From an uncultured Paracoccaceae bacterium (GTDB lineage Bacteria; Pseudomonadota; Alphaproteobacteria; Rhodobacterales; Rhodobacteraceae): DNA of 64,000 bases. The translations under genes and the position numbers were made by a program. The stretch covers positions 62,001 to 126,000 of the forward strand of contig CANLDA010000005.1 in the NCBI GenBank assembly GCA_947489325.1, read 5' to 3'. Of the stretch, positions 35,259-44,885 are shown piece by piece. Numbering within the stretch: position 1 is the first letter of the stretch; each line of letters begins with the position of its first letter. The notes under the pieces are model-generated. The model worked only from the letters and a program-made list of their open reading frames with translations. It was not told where the DNA came from and made no database searches.

Positions 35259-36317
35259 ATGAAACTGTCGGATTTTGATTTCGATCTGCCTGATGAATTG
35301 ATAGCAACGCGCCCGGCATCGCCGCGTTCCGCGTCACGTCTGTTGGTCGCAACGCCTGATCACATCGAAGATTCACAATTTTCTAATCTGGATGATTGGT
35401 TGCGTCCCGGGGATCGCTTGATTCTGAATGATACGCGTGTGATCCCTGCGCGTCTAAGTGGTCGTCGCACCCGCCAAAGCGCGCAAGGCGAAGTGTCTGC
35501 CGCAATCGAAGTGACTTTGCTGTCGCCCGACACCGATGGCAATTGGACGGCCCTTCTTAAACCGCTCAAAAAGATCACCGAAGGCGAGGATGTGGTCTTT
35601 GCCGAAGGGTTTCATGCGACGCTGTTGGAAAAACGCGATGGGCAAGGGGTGTTACGGTTTAACCTGACAGGTGATGCCTTTGATGCGGCACTGGCGCAAT
35701 CGGGGGCCATGCCCCTGCCGCCCTATATCGCAGCAAAACGTGCGGCGGATGACCAAGATAAAACTGATTATCAAACTGTTTTTGCGCGTCACACAGGGGC
35801 CGTGGCTGCGCCGACGGCCTCTTTGCATTTTGACGAAGCCCTGCTGACACGCCTGAATGAGATGGGTGTGACTTTCTCTTATGTCACGCTGCATGTGGGG
35901 GCTGGGACATTCCTGCCGGTGAAGGTGGATGACATCACCGATCACAAGATGCATGCCGAATGGGGACATGTCTCAGATCAGACAGTGCAGGACATTCACG
36001 CCACCAAAGCAGCAGGTGGGCGCATCATTCCGGTTGGTACCACAGCTTTGCGCCTAATAGAAAGTGCTGCGCGCGACGGGCAGATCGTCCCTTGGGAGGG
36101 CGATACTGATATCTTCATTTTCCCTGGGTTTCAGTTTCATGTCGCAGATGCGTTGATCACAAATTTCCACCTACCCAAATCCACCCTGATGATGCTTGTC
36201 TCTGCGCTTATGGGGGCAGAGCGGGTGCGCGAGATATATGATCACGCTGTGAAACAGAAATACCGTTTCTTTTCTTATGGGGATGGGTCATTGTTGTTGC
36301 CACCCCCAAAAGACTGA
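35259..36317 (+). CDS. queA: S-adenosylmethionine:tRNA ribosyltransferase-isomerase
   Basis: Adds the cyclopentane precursor to 7-aminomethyl-7-deazaguanine in queuosine tRNA modification. 352 residues with [24 protein letters not shown] at the start, [25 protein letters not shown] and [12 protein letters not shown]. No other queuosine genes are in the window. Confidence 0.96.
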   Translation: MKLSDFDFDLPDELIATRPASPRSASRLLVATPDHIEDSQFSNLDDWLRPGDRLILNDTRVIPARLSGRRTRQSAQGEVSAAIEVTLLSPDTDGNWTALLKPLKKITEGEDVVFAEGFHATLLEKRDGQGVLRFNLTGDAFDAALAQSGAMPLPPYIAAKRAADDQDKTDYQTVFARHTGAVAAPTASLHFDEALLTRLNEMGVTFSYVTLHVGAGTFLPVKVDDITDHKMHAEWGHVSDQTVQDIHATKAAGGRIIPVGTTALRLIESAARDGQIVPWEGDTDIFIFPGFQFHVADALITNFHLPKSTLMMLVSALMGAERVREIYDHAVKQKYRFFSYGDGSLLLPPPKD

Positions 36318-36429
36318 CCGCACAATAGATCAGGCACGACGGGAATATCTGTGACAAGTCGCGAACAGATCGGCGCATCTTGCCCACGCATGCCAATAGG
36401 TGCGTGAACACCCATAGGAGACCATCACA

Positions 36430-37689
36430 ATGTTCCAATTCCTTTCAAGTGCCTGGGCATTGCTGCTGGGGATGATGCTGTTGATGATGGGCAATGGTAT
36501 TCAATCAACTTTGTTGGGTATTCGTGGCCAGATCGAGGGCTTTTCAACGTTTGAAATGTCCTTTGTTATGTCGGCCTATTTTGCTGGGTTTTTGGGTGGG
36601 TCCAAAATGGCCCCAGAAATGATCCGCCGTGTGGGGCATGTGCGGGTTTTTGCTGCGTTGGCCTCGTTTGTGTCTGCGGTGATCATTCTGTATCCAACAA
36701 TTGCAAATCCTTGGGCGTGGGTTGTTGGCCGTGTGATCATCGGGTTCTGCTTTTCTGGCGTATATGTGACGGCCGAAAGCTGGCTGAATAACGCGGCCAC
36801 AAATGAAACCCGTGGGCAATCCCTGTCACTGTATATGATCGTGCAAATGATTGGGTTGATTGCAGCCCAAGCGATCTTGTTAACGGCAGATCCGTCCGGT
36901 TTTGTCCTGTTTGTGATCCCATCCGTGCTTGTTTCCATATCCTTTGCACCGATTTTGCTGTCGATTTCACCCACGCCTGCCTTTGAGGCGGCAAAACCCA
37001 TGAGCCTGCGCCAGCTCATTAATTCCTCGCCTTTGGGGGCCATTGGGATGTTGTTGCTAGGCGGTGTTTTCTCGGCTCAGTTTGGTATGTCAGCGGTTTA
37101 CGGCGCTGAGGTCGGGATGAGCGTGAAACAGATATCGATCTTTGCCGCGATGTTTTACGTCGGCGCCTTGATCTTTCAGTACCCTTTGGGATGGATTTCG
37201 GATCGTGTGGATCGACGCAGCCTGATCGCCATGGTGGCGGGAATTTGTTCTTTTGGGGCTATTATTGCAATTTTCCAAAGCGACTCTTTCATTATGATTT
37301 TGGTTGCCGCGACATTGATCGGGGGCATGTCAAACCCGCTGTATTCATTGCTTACGGCCCACACCAATGACTTTCTTAATCCCGAGGATATGGTCGCAGC
37401 CTCTGGGGGGCTTTTGTTTCTGAATGGTATTGGCGCGGTCACAGGTCCGATTCTGACCGGGTGGATCATGAGCGTTTTTGGATCCAACGGGTTTTTTGCA
37501 GTGATTGCGTTTTTCATGATCACATTGGCATTCTATTCCGCCTATCGAATGACACGTCGACCCGGCATCGCCATTGAGGACACAGGGTCATTTGCCGCAG
37601 TTTCGCCAACGTCGTCGCCTGTGATCTTTGAGGCTGCGCAAGAATACGCCGTTGAATCCTATCAAGATGAAGAAACGTCACAAAATTAG
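36430..37689 (+). CDS. MFS transporter, YcaD-like
   Basis: 419 residues with about 12 membrane segments. The start MFQFLSSAWALLLGMMLLMMGNG, the VGRVIIGFCFSGVYVTAESWLN block and the WISDRVDRR loop match the YcaD/DUF894-like branch of the major facilitators. Cargo unknown. AGGAG precedes ATG 36430. A short acidic C-terminal tail is cytoplasmic. Confidence 0.88.
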   Translation: MFQFLSSAWALLLGMMLLMMGNGIQSTLLGIRGQIEGFSTFEMSFVMSAYFAGFLGGSKMAPEMIRRVGHVRVFAALASFVSAVIILYPTIANPWAWVVGRVIIGFCFSGVYVTAESWLNNAATNETRGQSLSLYMIVQMIGLIAAQAILLTADPSGFVLFVIPSVLVSISFAPILLSISPTPAFEAAKPMSLRQLINSSPLGAIGMLLLGGVFSAQFGMSAVYGAEVGMSVKQISIFAAMFYVGALIFQYPLGWISDRVDRRSLIAMVAGICSFGAIIAIFQSDSFIMILVAATLIGGMSNPLYSLLTAHTNDFLNPEDMVAASGGLLFLNGIGAVTGPILTGWIMSVFGSNGFFAVIAFFMITLAFYSAYRMTRRPGIAIEDTGSFAAVSPTSSPVIFEAAQEYAVESYQDEETSQN

Positions 37690-37789
37690 AGTTTTATGTC
37701 GCGTTGTCGCAATTTGTGACTGTGCAGCCTGCATATTCTCTGTGTAACGTTTTTATGACGCCGGGGCAGTGCAGTAGGAGGCGCAGGCA

Positions 37790-38374
37790 ATGGATAATCC
37801 GGAAGATATACTTTCCTTCTGGCTGGATGAAGTGGGACCATCTGGCTGGTATGCAGTTGACGACGATCTGGATCAGAAAATTAGGGATCGGTTTATGCCG
37901 ACTTGGGAAAAGGCCATGGAGGGCAGTTTTGCTCAATGGCTCACATATCCCAGTGGCGCGCTGGCCTATATTATTCTGATGGATCAATTTTCCCGCAATA
38001 TGTTCAGAGGTGAAGGCAAAGCCTTTGCCAGTGACAAAATGGGGTTGGCGGCTGCGAAACAAGCCATTCACCTCAAATGGGATATGCGCATTGATGAACC
38101 TGCGCGCCAATTTTTCTATTTGCCCCTAATGCATTCAGAAAACTTGTGCGATCAGGATCGGTGTGTGCGCCTGATGAAAGACCGCATGCCAAATGGCGGG
38201 GACAGCAACTTGTTGCATGCCAAAGCACATCGCGAAGTCATTCGCATGTTTGGGCGCTTCCCTTATCGCAACGAGGCATTGAAACGCAATTCAACAACCC
38301 CGGAAAAAGCCTATGTGGCCGAAGGCGGATATGGCAGCACGGTGCAGGCGCTTCAGGCAAAACTAGCGGCCTAA
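37790..38374 (+). CDS. DUF924 family protein
   Basis: 194 residues, helical, with the family blocks ILSFWLDEVGPSGWY, LAYIILMDQFSRNMFRG and PARQFFYLPLMHSENL. GGAGG precedes ATG 37790. The fold is TPR-like; function unknown. Convergent with the LysR gene. Confidence 0.9.
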   Translation: MDNPEDILSFWLDEVGPSGWYAVDDDLDQKIRDRFMPTWEKAMEGSFAQWLTYPSGALAYIILMDQFSRNMFRGEGKAFASDKMGLAAAKQAIHLKWDMRIDEPARQFFYLPLMHSENLCDQDRCVRLMKDRMPNGGDSNLLHAKAHREVIRMFGRFPYRNEALKRNSTTPEKAYVAEGGYGSTVQALQAKLAA

Positions 38375-38386
38375 GTAAGCGCGCAG

Positions 38387-39289
38387 TTACATCAAAATTT
38401 GGGTGCGCGTGTCGCGCGCCTGCTGTCTGATCCAGTCCACAAACTTGAGCAATTGTGGGCGCAACCGGTCCGGATTTTGGATCGTCATTCGATATGCTTG
38501 CGGCGCAATGATGTGTTTATCGGGTGGATATAGAAGAAAAGCCTGACCGCTTTCTATGTCGCGTTGCACCAACGCATGACCACAAACGAGAAAGCCAACA
38601 TTTTGGCGCACAGCCTCCATGGCGACGCGGGCGTGTTTGTAATAAATACCGCGATCCAACCCTTCCTGACGTAACTCAAAGCTTGCAATCCAGTCGGGCC
38701 AACCAAGCCGGTCGTCTTGATCTCGTTGTCCCTCTAGGTGCAACAAAGGCAGTCCTTCCAATTCGTATCGACTGTCCCAATCACCAATCCGGCGCAAATT
38801 ATCTGGCCCACATACGGGCAACAAGTGATCTGTAAACAGCTCTTCGCCTGTTCCACCGAATTCGACGCGAATATCCGGTGCGCCAAGCCGAAGGGGAATA
38901 TCACCTTCGCCATTGATGCAAAATTTAATACGAGGATGATCGTTTTGGAATTGCGGAAGTTTTGGTAACAACCATAGCTCTGCCCAATCAGGGTCTGCGA
39001 CCATGTGAATTTCCGTCATACGCTGAAAATCAAGAGTTTCGCTTACCCGATTGAGCGCATCAAAGGCCAAGAATAAATCAGCCAGCGCGTGTTCCAACTC
39101 GCGTGTTGGCTTAAGTCCTGAACGTCCTCTTACCAGCAAATCTGTCCCAAGATAATCTTCCAATGATCGTACACGTTGACCAACTGCTGCGGGGGTAATG
39201 CCTAACTCATCCGCAGCGTTTTTTAAGGATCCATTTCGCAGCGCTGAATCCAAAGCCTGAAGTGATTTGAGGTGGGCGGTTACAGTCAT
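38387..39289 (-). CDS. LysR-family transcriptional regulator
   Basis: 300 residues. N-terminal winged helix (SLQALDSALRNGSLKNAADELGITPAAVGQRVRSLEDYLG) and a periplasmic-binding-like effector domain, GcvA-like in pattern. Divergent from the DUF4242 gene with 141 bp between starts, which carries paired AATAAAG/CTTTATT repeats, so it most likely controls that gene and itself. Confidence 0.9.
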   Translation of the reverse strand: MTVTAHLKSLQALDSALRNGSLKNAADELGITPAAVGQRVRSLEDYLGTDLLVRGRSGLKPTRELEHALADLFLAFDALNRVSETLDFQRMTEIHMVADPDWAELWLLPKLPQFQNDHPRIKFCINGEGDIPLRLGAPDIRVEFGGTGEELFTDHLLPVCGPDNLRRIGDWDSRYELEGLPLLHLEGQRDQDDRLGWPDWIASFELRQEGLDRGIYYKHARVAMEAVRQNVGFLVCGHALVQRDIESGQAFLLYPPDKHIIAPQAYRMTIQNPDRLRPQLLKFVDWIRQQARDTRTQILM

Positions 39290-39290
39290 A

Positions 39291-39350
39291 AATAAAGATT
39301 ACCTTTATTATGCAAAAGATTCAACGATCTGACAAAAGGTCAGCTTTATT
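39291..39350. promoter_or_regulatory. Probable LysR operator region
   Basis: AATAAAG-ATTAC-CTTTATT (39291-39309) is a perfect 7-bp dyad just upstream of the LysR start; CTGAC-AAAAG-GTCAG (39329-39343) follows and is abutted by another CTTTATT (39344-39350). Multiple half-sites between divergent genes are typical of LysR control. Confidence 0.5.
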
Positions 39351-39430
39351 AGACAATAGTTTTTTGCGTTTTACTGACCGAACCCACTGCCGCACACTAG
39401 GATGACCATCACATCAACAGGAGACATCTT

Positions 39431-39706
39431 ATGAAACGCTTTATCATAGAACGCGATATTCCCGGCATTGGACAGTTTTCCATGACTGAACTTTGCGGGG
39501 CAGCGCGTGCCTCAAATCAAGCCTTGGCAGAAATAGGCCCAAATATTCAATGGCAACACAGCTATGTCGCGGCTGACAAAACCTTCTGTGTGTATCTCGC
39601 CAATGGCGAGGCGGACATCCGTCAACATGCTGAACTAAGCGGTATTCCCTTTTCTAAAGTCACAGAGGTCTCCCAGATAATCGACCCATTGACTGCAAAT
39701 AATTGA
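39431..39706 (+). CDS. DUF4242 domain protein
   Basis: 91 residues, a single ferredoxin-like domain: MKRFIIERDIPGIGQFS, SYVAADKTFCVYLANGEADIRQHAELSGIP. DUF4242 proteins are short and of unknown function. CAGGAG precedes ATG 39431. Divergent from and probably regulated by the LysR gene. Confidence 0.88.
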   Translation: MKRFIIERDIPGIGQFSMTELCGAARASNQALAEIGPNIQWQHSYVAADKTFCVYLANGEADIRQHAELSGIPFSKVTEVSQIIDPLTANN

Positions 39707-39810
39707 TGCTGTTGTGGTCAGGCGCGACCAAATGAAACGAGGCTAGCTGTTGAAGCTCCTATGCTGATCCGTTACCTTTTCCCAAGTGCAACCCAGCAGG
39801 GAAAAATACA

Positions 39811-41205
39811 ATGACGGCAAACAGTTTCGACATGATCGTAATAGGCGCAGGCCCGGGTGGGTATGTGGCAGCCATACGCGGTGCACAGTTGGGGTTGAAA
39901 GTTGCCATTGTCGAGCGTGAACATATGGGCGGAATTTGCTTGAACTGGGGCTGTATTCCCACCAAGGCCTTGCTGCGATCCTCTGAGGTGTTTCATTTGA
40001 TGAACCATGCCAAGGATTACGGGCTGAGTGCTGACAATATTTCTTTTGATTTGGAAGCTGTGGTCAAACGTTCGCGTGGGGTGGCCAAACAACTGAATTC
40101 TGGCATTGGCCATTTGATGAAAAAGAACAAGGTTGCTGTGTTTATGGGAGAGGCAACGCTGCCCGCCAAAGGCAAAGTACAGGTGAAAGCCGATAAAGGT
40201 GCTCAGGATTTGACGGCGCCACATATCGTAGTTGCCACCGGTGCACGCGCCCGCGAATTGCCCGGGCTTGAGGCTGACGGTAAACATGTTTGGACTTATA
40301 AACACGCCTTGCAGCCGCCGCATATGCCCAAGAAATTGTTGGTCATTGGTTCGGGTGCCATTGGCATCGAATTTGCCAGTTTTTACAACACCTTGGGCGC
40401 TGATACGACTGTCGTAGAAGTGATGGATCGTATCTTGCCTGTTGAAGATGCCGAAATTGCGAGTTTTGCCAAGAAATCATTCCAAAAACAGGGCATGACC
40501 ATCAAGGAAAAGGCGATGGTCAAACAGCTTGATCGCTCTCAGGGTAAAGTCACTGCCCATATTGAAATGAACGGTAAGATCGAAAAGCGTGACTTTGACA
40601 CAGTTATTTCCGCCGTTGGCATTGTCGGCAATACCGAAGGTCTGGGCCTAGAAAAATTGGGCGTTATGGTGGATCGCACCCATGTGGTTACCGATGAATA
40701 TTGCCGTACAGGGGTTGATGGGCTCTATGCGATTGGTGACATCGCGGGCGCACCGTGGCTTGCCCACAAAGCCAGCCACGAAGGCGTGATGATTGCTGAA
40801 CTGATCGCAGGTGGAAAACCGCACCCTGTCAAACCCGAAAGCATCGCTGGTTGTACCTATTGCCATCCGCAAATCGCCAGCGTTGGCATGACTGAAGCCA
40901 AAGCAAAAGAGGCAGGCCTGAACATTAAGGTTGGCCGCTTTCCTTTCATGGGCAACGGCAAGGCGATTGCGCTTGGTGAACCGGAAGGCATGGTCAAAAC
41001 CATCTTTGATGCCAAAACCGGGGAACTTTTGGGTGCGCATATGGTCGGCGCAGAAGTGACCGAAATGATCCAAGGCTATGTAGTGGGGCGCACTTTGGAA
41101 ACCACCGAGGCAGAGTTGATGGAAACGGTGTTCCCGCATCCCACCTTGTCAGAAATGATGCATGAAAGCGTTCTGGATGCCTATGACAGGGCCATCCACA
41201 TCTAA
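39811..41205 (+). CDS. lpdA: Dihydrolipoyl dehydrogenase
   Basis: E3 flavoprotein of 2-oxoacid dehydrogenase complexes. 464 residues. FAD-binding VIGAGPGGYVAA (10-21), redox-active pair Cys43 and Cys48 in GGICLNWGCIPTK, NAD-binding IGSGAIGIEFASFY, and C-terminal catalytic FPHPTLSEMMHES. E1 and E2 genes are not in the window. AGGGAA precedes ATG 39811. Confidence 0.95.
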   Translation: MTANSFDMIVIGAGPGGYVAAIRGAQLGLKVAIVEREHMGGICLNWGCIPTKALLRSSEVFHLMNHAKDYGLSADNISFDLEAVVKRSRGVAKQLNSGIGHLMKKNKVAVFMGEATLPAKGKVQVKADKGAQDLTAPHIVVATGARARELPGLEADGKHVWTYKHALQPPHMPKKLLVIGSGAIGIEFASFYNTLGADTTVVEVMDRILPVEDAEIASFAKKSFQKQGMTIKEKAMVKQLDRSQGKVTAHIEMNGKIEKRDFDTVISAVGIVGNTEGLGLEKLGVMVDRTHVVTDEYCRTGVDGLYAIGDIAGAPWLAHKASHEGVMIAELIAGGKPHPVKPESIAGCTYCHPQIASVGMTEAKAKEAGLNIKVGRFPFMGNGKAIALGEPEGMVKTIFDAKTGELLGAHMVGAEVTEMIQGYVVGRTLETTEAELMETVFPHPTLSEMMHESVLDAYDRAIHI

Positions 41206-41765
41206 TGCCTTCTATCAATCGCATCGTCATGAACCGCGAAAGTCAGCGCCTGATGCAACTCATCGGTGTAAAAGATTTTGCCGTGGCAGAAATTTCCGGA
41301 AAGTGGGGCAGACGCCTTGCTTGTAAAAGCTATGAACAATTCTATTTTCCGGAATTTGACATCCGCAAGGGGCCGTTTCGCGCAGACAATGGGCGTATTC
41401 GAAAGTTTGATTTGATCCTTGCCAATCAAGTATGGGAACATCTGGATCGCCCATATGCTGCGTTAAGTCATATGCGTAAAATGCTGAAATCAGGCGGGTA
41501 TTTTTGGATGGCTGTTCCATTTTTCATTCCTCATCACGCGGCCCCTTATGATTGCTCGCGTTGGTCCGCGAGAGGATTACATAATCTTCTGGCTGAGGCC
41601 GGTTTTGACGAGGCTGAAATTCATACCGATCAGTGGGGCAACCGCGCGGCTGCGGCCCGCAATTTGGAAAAACCTTGGCCACCTGAATATGACAAAGCCA
41701 GGGATGATCTGACGAACGATCCAAATTTCCCCATATGCGCATGGGCTCTGGCACGTAAAACCTGA
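41205..41765 (+). CDS. Class I SAM-dependent methyltransferase
   Basis: 186 residues. The ATG shares one base with the lpdA stop (TAATG), so translation is coupled. The methyltransferase core is recognisable (FDLILANQVWEHLDRPYAALSHMRKMLKSGGYFWMAVPF), with the typical post-motif II segment GLHNLLAEAGF. The N-terminal SAM-binding glycine loop is degenerate (VAEISGKWGR). Target unknown. Confidence 0.82.
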   Translation: MPSINRIVMNRESQRLMQLIGVKDFAVAEISGKWGRRLACKSYEQFYFPEFDIRKGPFRADNGRIRKFDLILANQVWEHLDRPYAALSHMRKMLKSGGYFWMAVPFFIPHHAAPYDCSRWSARGLHNLLAEAGFDEAEIHTDQWGNRAAAARNLEKPWPPEYDKARDDLTNDPNFPICAWALARKT

Positions 41766-41769
41766 TTAT

Positions 41770-41836
41770 TTCTTCTTGGCCCAAATATCCTGGGGTGAAT
41801 TGGTTCTGGCATCAGAACCAAGAGGGGCAAAGCCCC
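41770..41836 (+). repeat. Modular 3'-end repeat, copy 1
   Basis: Starts 4 nt after the methyltransferase stop. A 31-nt head (41770-41800, beginning TTCTTCTTGG and ending CCTGGGGTGAAT) is followed by a perfect hairpin TGGTTCTG-GCAT-CAGAACCA (41801-41820) and GGGGC-AAA-GCCCC (41824-41836). The same head and tail recur at 55189 with a different middle hairpin. Confidence 0.85.
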
Positions 41837-41939
41837 ACGCGCGCAGCGCGCCATGCCCAACGCTTTTGCAGGCATTTCAATGCCGAAAAGAGGGGCGGGA
41901 GACCATGCCTCAAAGCTTTGGTCAGAAGAATTTTTAAAT

Positions 41940-41954
41940 GTTCACATTTTGTTC
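41940..41954. promoter_or_regulatory. LexA box upstream of uvrA
   Basis: GTTC-ACATTTT-GTTC, exact match to the alphaproteobacterial SOS consensus GTTCN7GTTC, 65 bp upstream of uvrA, a classic LexA target. The match plus its position make LexA control likely. Confidence 0.85.
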
Positions 41955-42019
41955 ACTTTTTGCTATTGGAGGTCAGGCCCGCCCGACTTATGTGTAGGGG
42001 GCTGATTTCGGGGGCTTGA

Positions 42020-44881
42020 ATGGCTGAGTTAAAGAACATCGAAGTACGCGGCGCGCGCGAACATAATCTCAAGTCGATTGACGTGGATATTCCCCGCGAT
42101 CAATTGGTGGTGATCACGGGCCTGTCTGGATCGGGAAAATCCAGCCTTGCTTTTGATACGATCTATGCCGAAGGTCAGCGCCGTTATGTGGAATCCTTAT
42201 CCGCATATGCCCGTCAATTCCTTGATATGATGGAAAAACCTGATGTGGACCACATCAGCGGCCTGTCCCCGGCTATCTCGATTGAACAGAAAACCACGTC
42301 GAAGAACCCGCGCTCCACCGTTGGTACGGTGACCGAGATTTACGACTATATGCGCCTTCTTTTTGCCCGTGTTGGCACGCCCTTCAGCCCGGCAACGGGT
42401 CTGCCGATTGAGGCCCAACAAGTGCAGGATATGGTGGATCGCATCATGTCGCTGGAAGAGGGGACGCGTGGTTATCTGGTGGCGCCCATCGTTCGAGACC
42501 GCAAGGGTGAGTACCGCAAAGAGTTTTTGGAACTGCGAAAGCAGGGTTTTCAACGGGTGAAGGTCGACGGTGAGTTCTACGAGTTGGACGAGCCACCGAC
42601 GTTGGACAAGAAATTTCGCCATGACATTGATGTCGTGGTGGATCGTCTTGTGGTGCGTGAAGGTATGGAAACCCGTCTGGCCGACAGCCTGCGCACAGCG
42701 CTTGATTTGGCCGATGGTATCGCCATTCTGGAAACGGCCCCCAAAGAGGGCGATCCCGAACGTATCACTTTCAGCGAGAAATTTGCCTGTCCAGTCAGTG
42801 GTTTCACCATTTCAGAGATTGAACCGCGCCTGTTTTCCTTTAACGCGCCTTTTGGGGCGTGTCCGGAATGCGACGGGTTGGGGATGGAGTTGTTCTTTGA
42901 TGAACGCCTTGTAGTGCCTGACCAAACTCTGAAAATCTATGATGGCGCGCTGGCTCCTTGGCGTAAGGGAAAGTCACCCTATTTCCTGCAAACCATTGAG
43001 GCGATTGCAAAGCATTACGAATTTGACCGCAAAACTCCTTGGAAAGACCTACCAGCGCATGTGCAGCAGGTGTTCCTCTATGGCTCTGGCGACGAGGAAA
43101 TTGACTTTCGCTATGACGAAGGTGGCCGCGTCTATCAGGTCAGCCGAGTGTTTGAGGGCGTCATTCCCAATATGGAGCGCCGCTATCGCGAAACAGACAG
43201 CAACTGGATTCGTGAAGAATTTGAACGGTATCAGAACAACCGCCCGTGCGGGGCCTGTCGTGGGCATCGTCTACGCGAAGAGGCATTGGCGGTCAAAATC
43301 GCAGGTAAACACGCAGGCCATGTGGTGCAGCTTTCTATTCGCGAAGCATTGGATTGGATTGGAGATGTTCCAAATCACCTGACAGTTCAAAAACAAGAAA
43401 TAGCGCGGGCCATTGTTAAGGAAATTCGTGAACGTCTTGGGTTCCTGAATAATGTTGGATTAGAGTATCTTACACTGTCACGTTCAAGTGGAACCTTATC
43501 TGGTGGTGAAAGCCAACGTATCCGTTTGGCAAGTCAAATCGGGTCTGGTCTGACTGGGGTATTGTATGTGTTGGATGAACCTTCCATTGGCTTGCACCAG
43601 CGCGACAATGACCGTTTGCTGATCACTCTTAAAAACTTGCGGGATCAAGGCAACACGGTGATCGTGGTAGAGCACGACGAAGAGGCGATCCGTGAGGCGG
43701 ATTACGTGTTTGATATTGGACCTGGCGCTGGTGTGCACGGTGGTGAGGTCGTGAGCCATGGCACCCCATCAGAAATTATCGCGGATGCAGGATCCATCAC
43801 CGGGCAGTATTTGTCGGGTGTCCGAGAGATTGCCGTGCCTGCCAAAAGACGCAAAGGCAATAAGAAAAAAGTCAAGGTTGTCAAAGCGTCAGGGAACAAT
43901 CTTAAAGATGTCACTGCAGAGTTTCCGCTTGCGAAATTTGTTTGTGTGACAGGTGTCTCTGGCGGTGGCAAATCGACGTTAACGATTGAAACCTTGTTCA
44001 AAACCGCTTCGATGCGATTGAACGGTGCGCGTCAGACACCGGCCCCTTGTGAAACCATTAAAGGGTTGGAGCATCTGGATAAGGTCATCGACATTGACCA
44101 GCGCCCCATCGGACGCACGCCACGATCCAACCCTGCGACCTATACCGGGGCGTTCACGCCCATTCGAGATTGGTTCGCAGGCCTGCCAGAGGCCAAGGCG
44201 CGCGGATATAAACCGGGGCGGTTTTCGTTCAACGTCAAAGGCGGGCGGTGCGAGGCCTGTTCTGGTGACGGGCTGATCAAAATCGAAATGCACTTTTTGC
44301 CGGATGTTTATGTCACTTGCGAAACCTGTCAGGGCGCGCGGTATAATCGCGAAACGCTTGAGATCAAATTTAAAGGGAAATCCATCGCCGATGTGTTGGA
44401 CATGACGGTTGAAGATGCCCAGGATTTTTTCAAAGCAGTGCCGTCTATTCGCGACAAGATGGATGCATTGGCGCGGGTTGGGCTTGGCTATATCAAGGTC
44501 GGCCAACAGGCGACAACCTTGTCTGGCGGTGAGGCGCAGCGCGTTAAACTGTCCAAAGAATTGGCGAAACGTTCCACGGGTCGCACGTTGTATATCTTGG
44601 ATGAACCGACCACTGGTCTGCACTTTGAAGACGTGCGTAAGTTATTGGAAGTGCTTCATGAATTGGTGGATCAGGGCAACTCTGTTGTGGTTATCGAACA
44701 CAATCTGGACGTCATTAAAACTGCCGACTGGATCATTGATATCGGTCCCGAAGGTGGTGATGGCGGTGGAGAGATCGTGGCCGTGGGCACCCCAGAAAAG
44801 GTGGCGGAAGAACCCCGCAGTTACACCGGCTATTATCTGAAAGACATGTTGATCAACAAACGCAGTGTGGCCGCGCAATAA
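42020..44881 (+). CDS. uvrA: Excinuclease ABC subunit UvrA
   Basis: Damage-recognition ATPase of nucleotide excision repair. 953 residues with two ABC modules: Walker A GLSGSGKS (34-41) and VSGGGKSTL in the second half; signatures [12 protein letters not shown] and [11 protein letters not shown]; zinc-finger cysteines in CPVSGF...CPECDGLG and CEACSGDGL...CETCQG. A LexA box precedes it. A region around 43360-43560 is modestly richer in A+T but the protein is standard. Confidence 0.97.
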   Translation: MAELKNIEVRGAREHNLKSIDVDIPRDQLVVITGLSGSGKSSLAFDTIYAEGQRRYVESLSAYARQFLDMMEKPDVDHISGLSPAISIEQKTTSKNPRSTVGTVTEIYDYMRLLFARVGTPFSPATGLPIEAQQVQDMVDRIMSLEEGTRGYLVAPIVRDRKGEYRKEFLELRKQGFQRVKVDGEFYELDEPPTLDKKFRHDIDVVVDRLVVREGMETRLADSLRTALDLADGIAILETAPKEGDPERITFSEKFACPVSGFTISEIEPRLFSFNAPFGACPECDGLGMELFFDERLVVPDQTLKIYDGALAPWRKGKSPYFLQTIEAIAKHYEFDRKTPWKDLPAHVQQVFLYGSGDEEIDFRYDEGGRVYQVSRVFEGVIPNMERRYRETDSNWIREEFERYQNNRPCGACRGHRLREEALAVKIAGKHAGHVVQLSIREALDWIGDVPNHLTVQKQEIARAIVKEIRERLGFLNNVGLEYLTLSRSSGTLSGGESQRIRLASQIGSGLTGVLYVLDEPSIGLHQRDNDRLLITLKNLRDQGNTVIVVEHDEEAIREADYVFDIGPGAGVHGGEVVSHGTPSEIIADAGSITGQYLSGVREIAVPAKRRKGNKKKVKVVKASGNNLKDVTAEFPLAKFVCVTGVSGGGKSTLTIETLFKTASMRLNGARQTPAPCETIKGLEHLDKVIDIDQRPIGRTPRSNPATYTGAFTPIRDWFAGLPEAKARGYKPGRFSFNVKGGRCEACSGDGLIKIEMHFLPDVYVTCETCQGARYNRETLEIKFKGKSIADVLDMTVEDAQDFFKAVPSIRDKMDALARVGLGYIKVGQQATTLSGGEAQRVKLSKELAKRSTGRTLYILDEPTTGLHFEDVRKLLEVLHELVDQGNSVVVIEHNLDVIKTADWIIDIGPEGGDGGGEIVAVGTPEKVAEEPRSYTGYYLKDMLINKRSVAAQ

Positions 44882-44885
44882 CAGC

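Noticed and set aside
43360-43560. Recombinant patch in uvrA based on slightly lower G+C
   Set aside because: The shift is mild, codons remain ordinary and the protein motifs are standard, so normal variation suffices.
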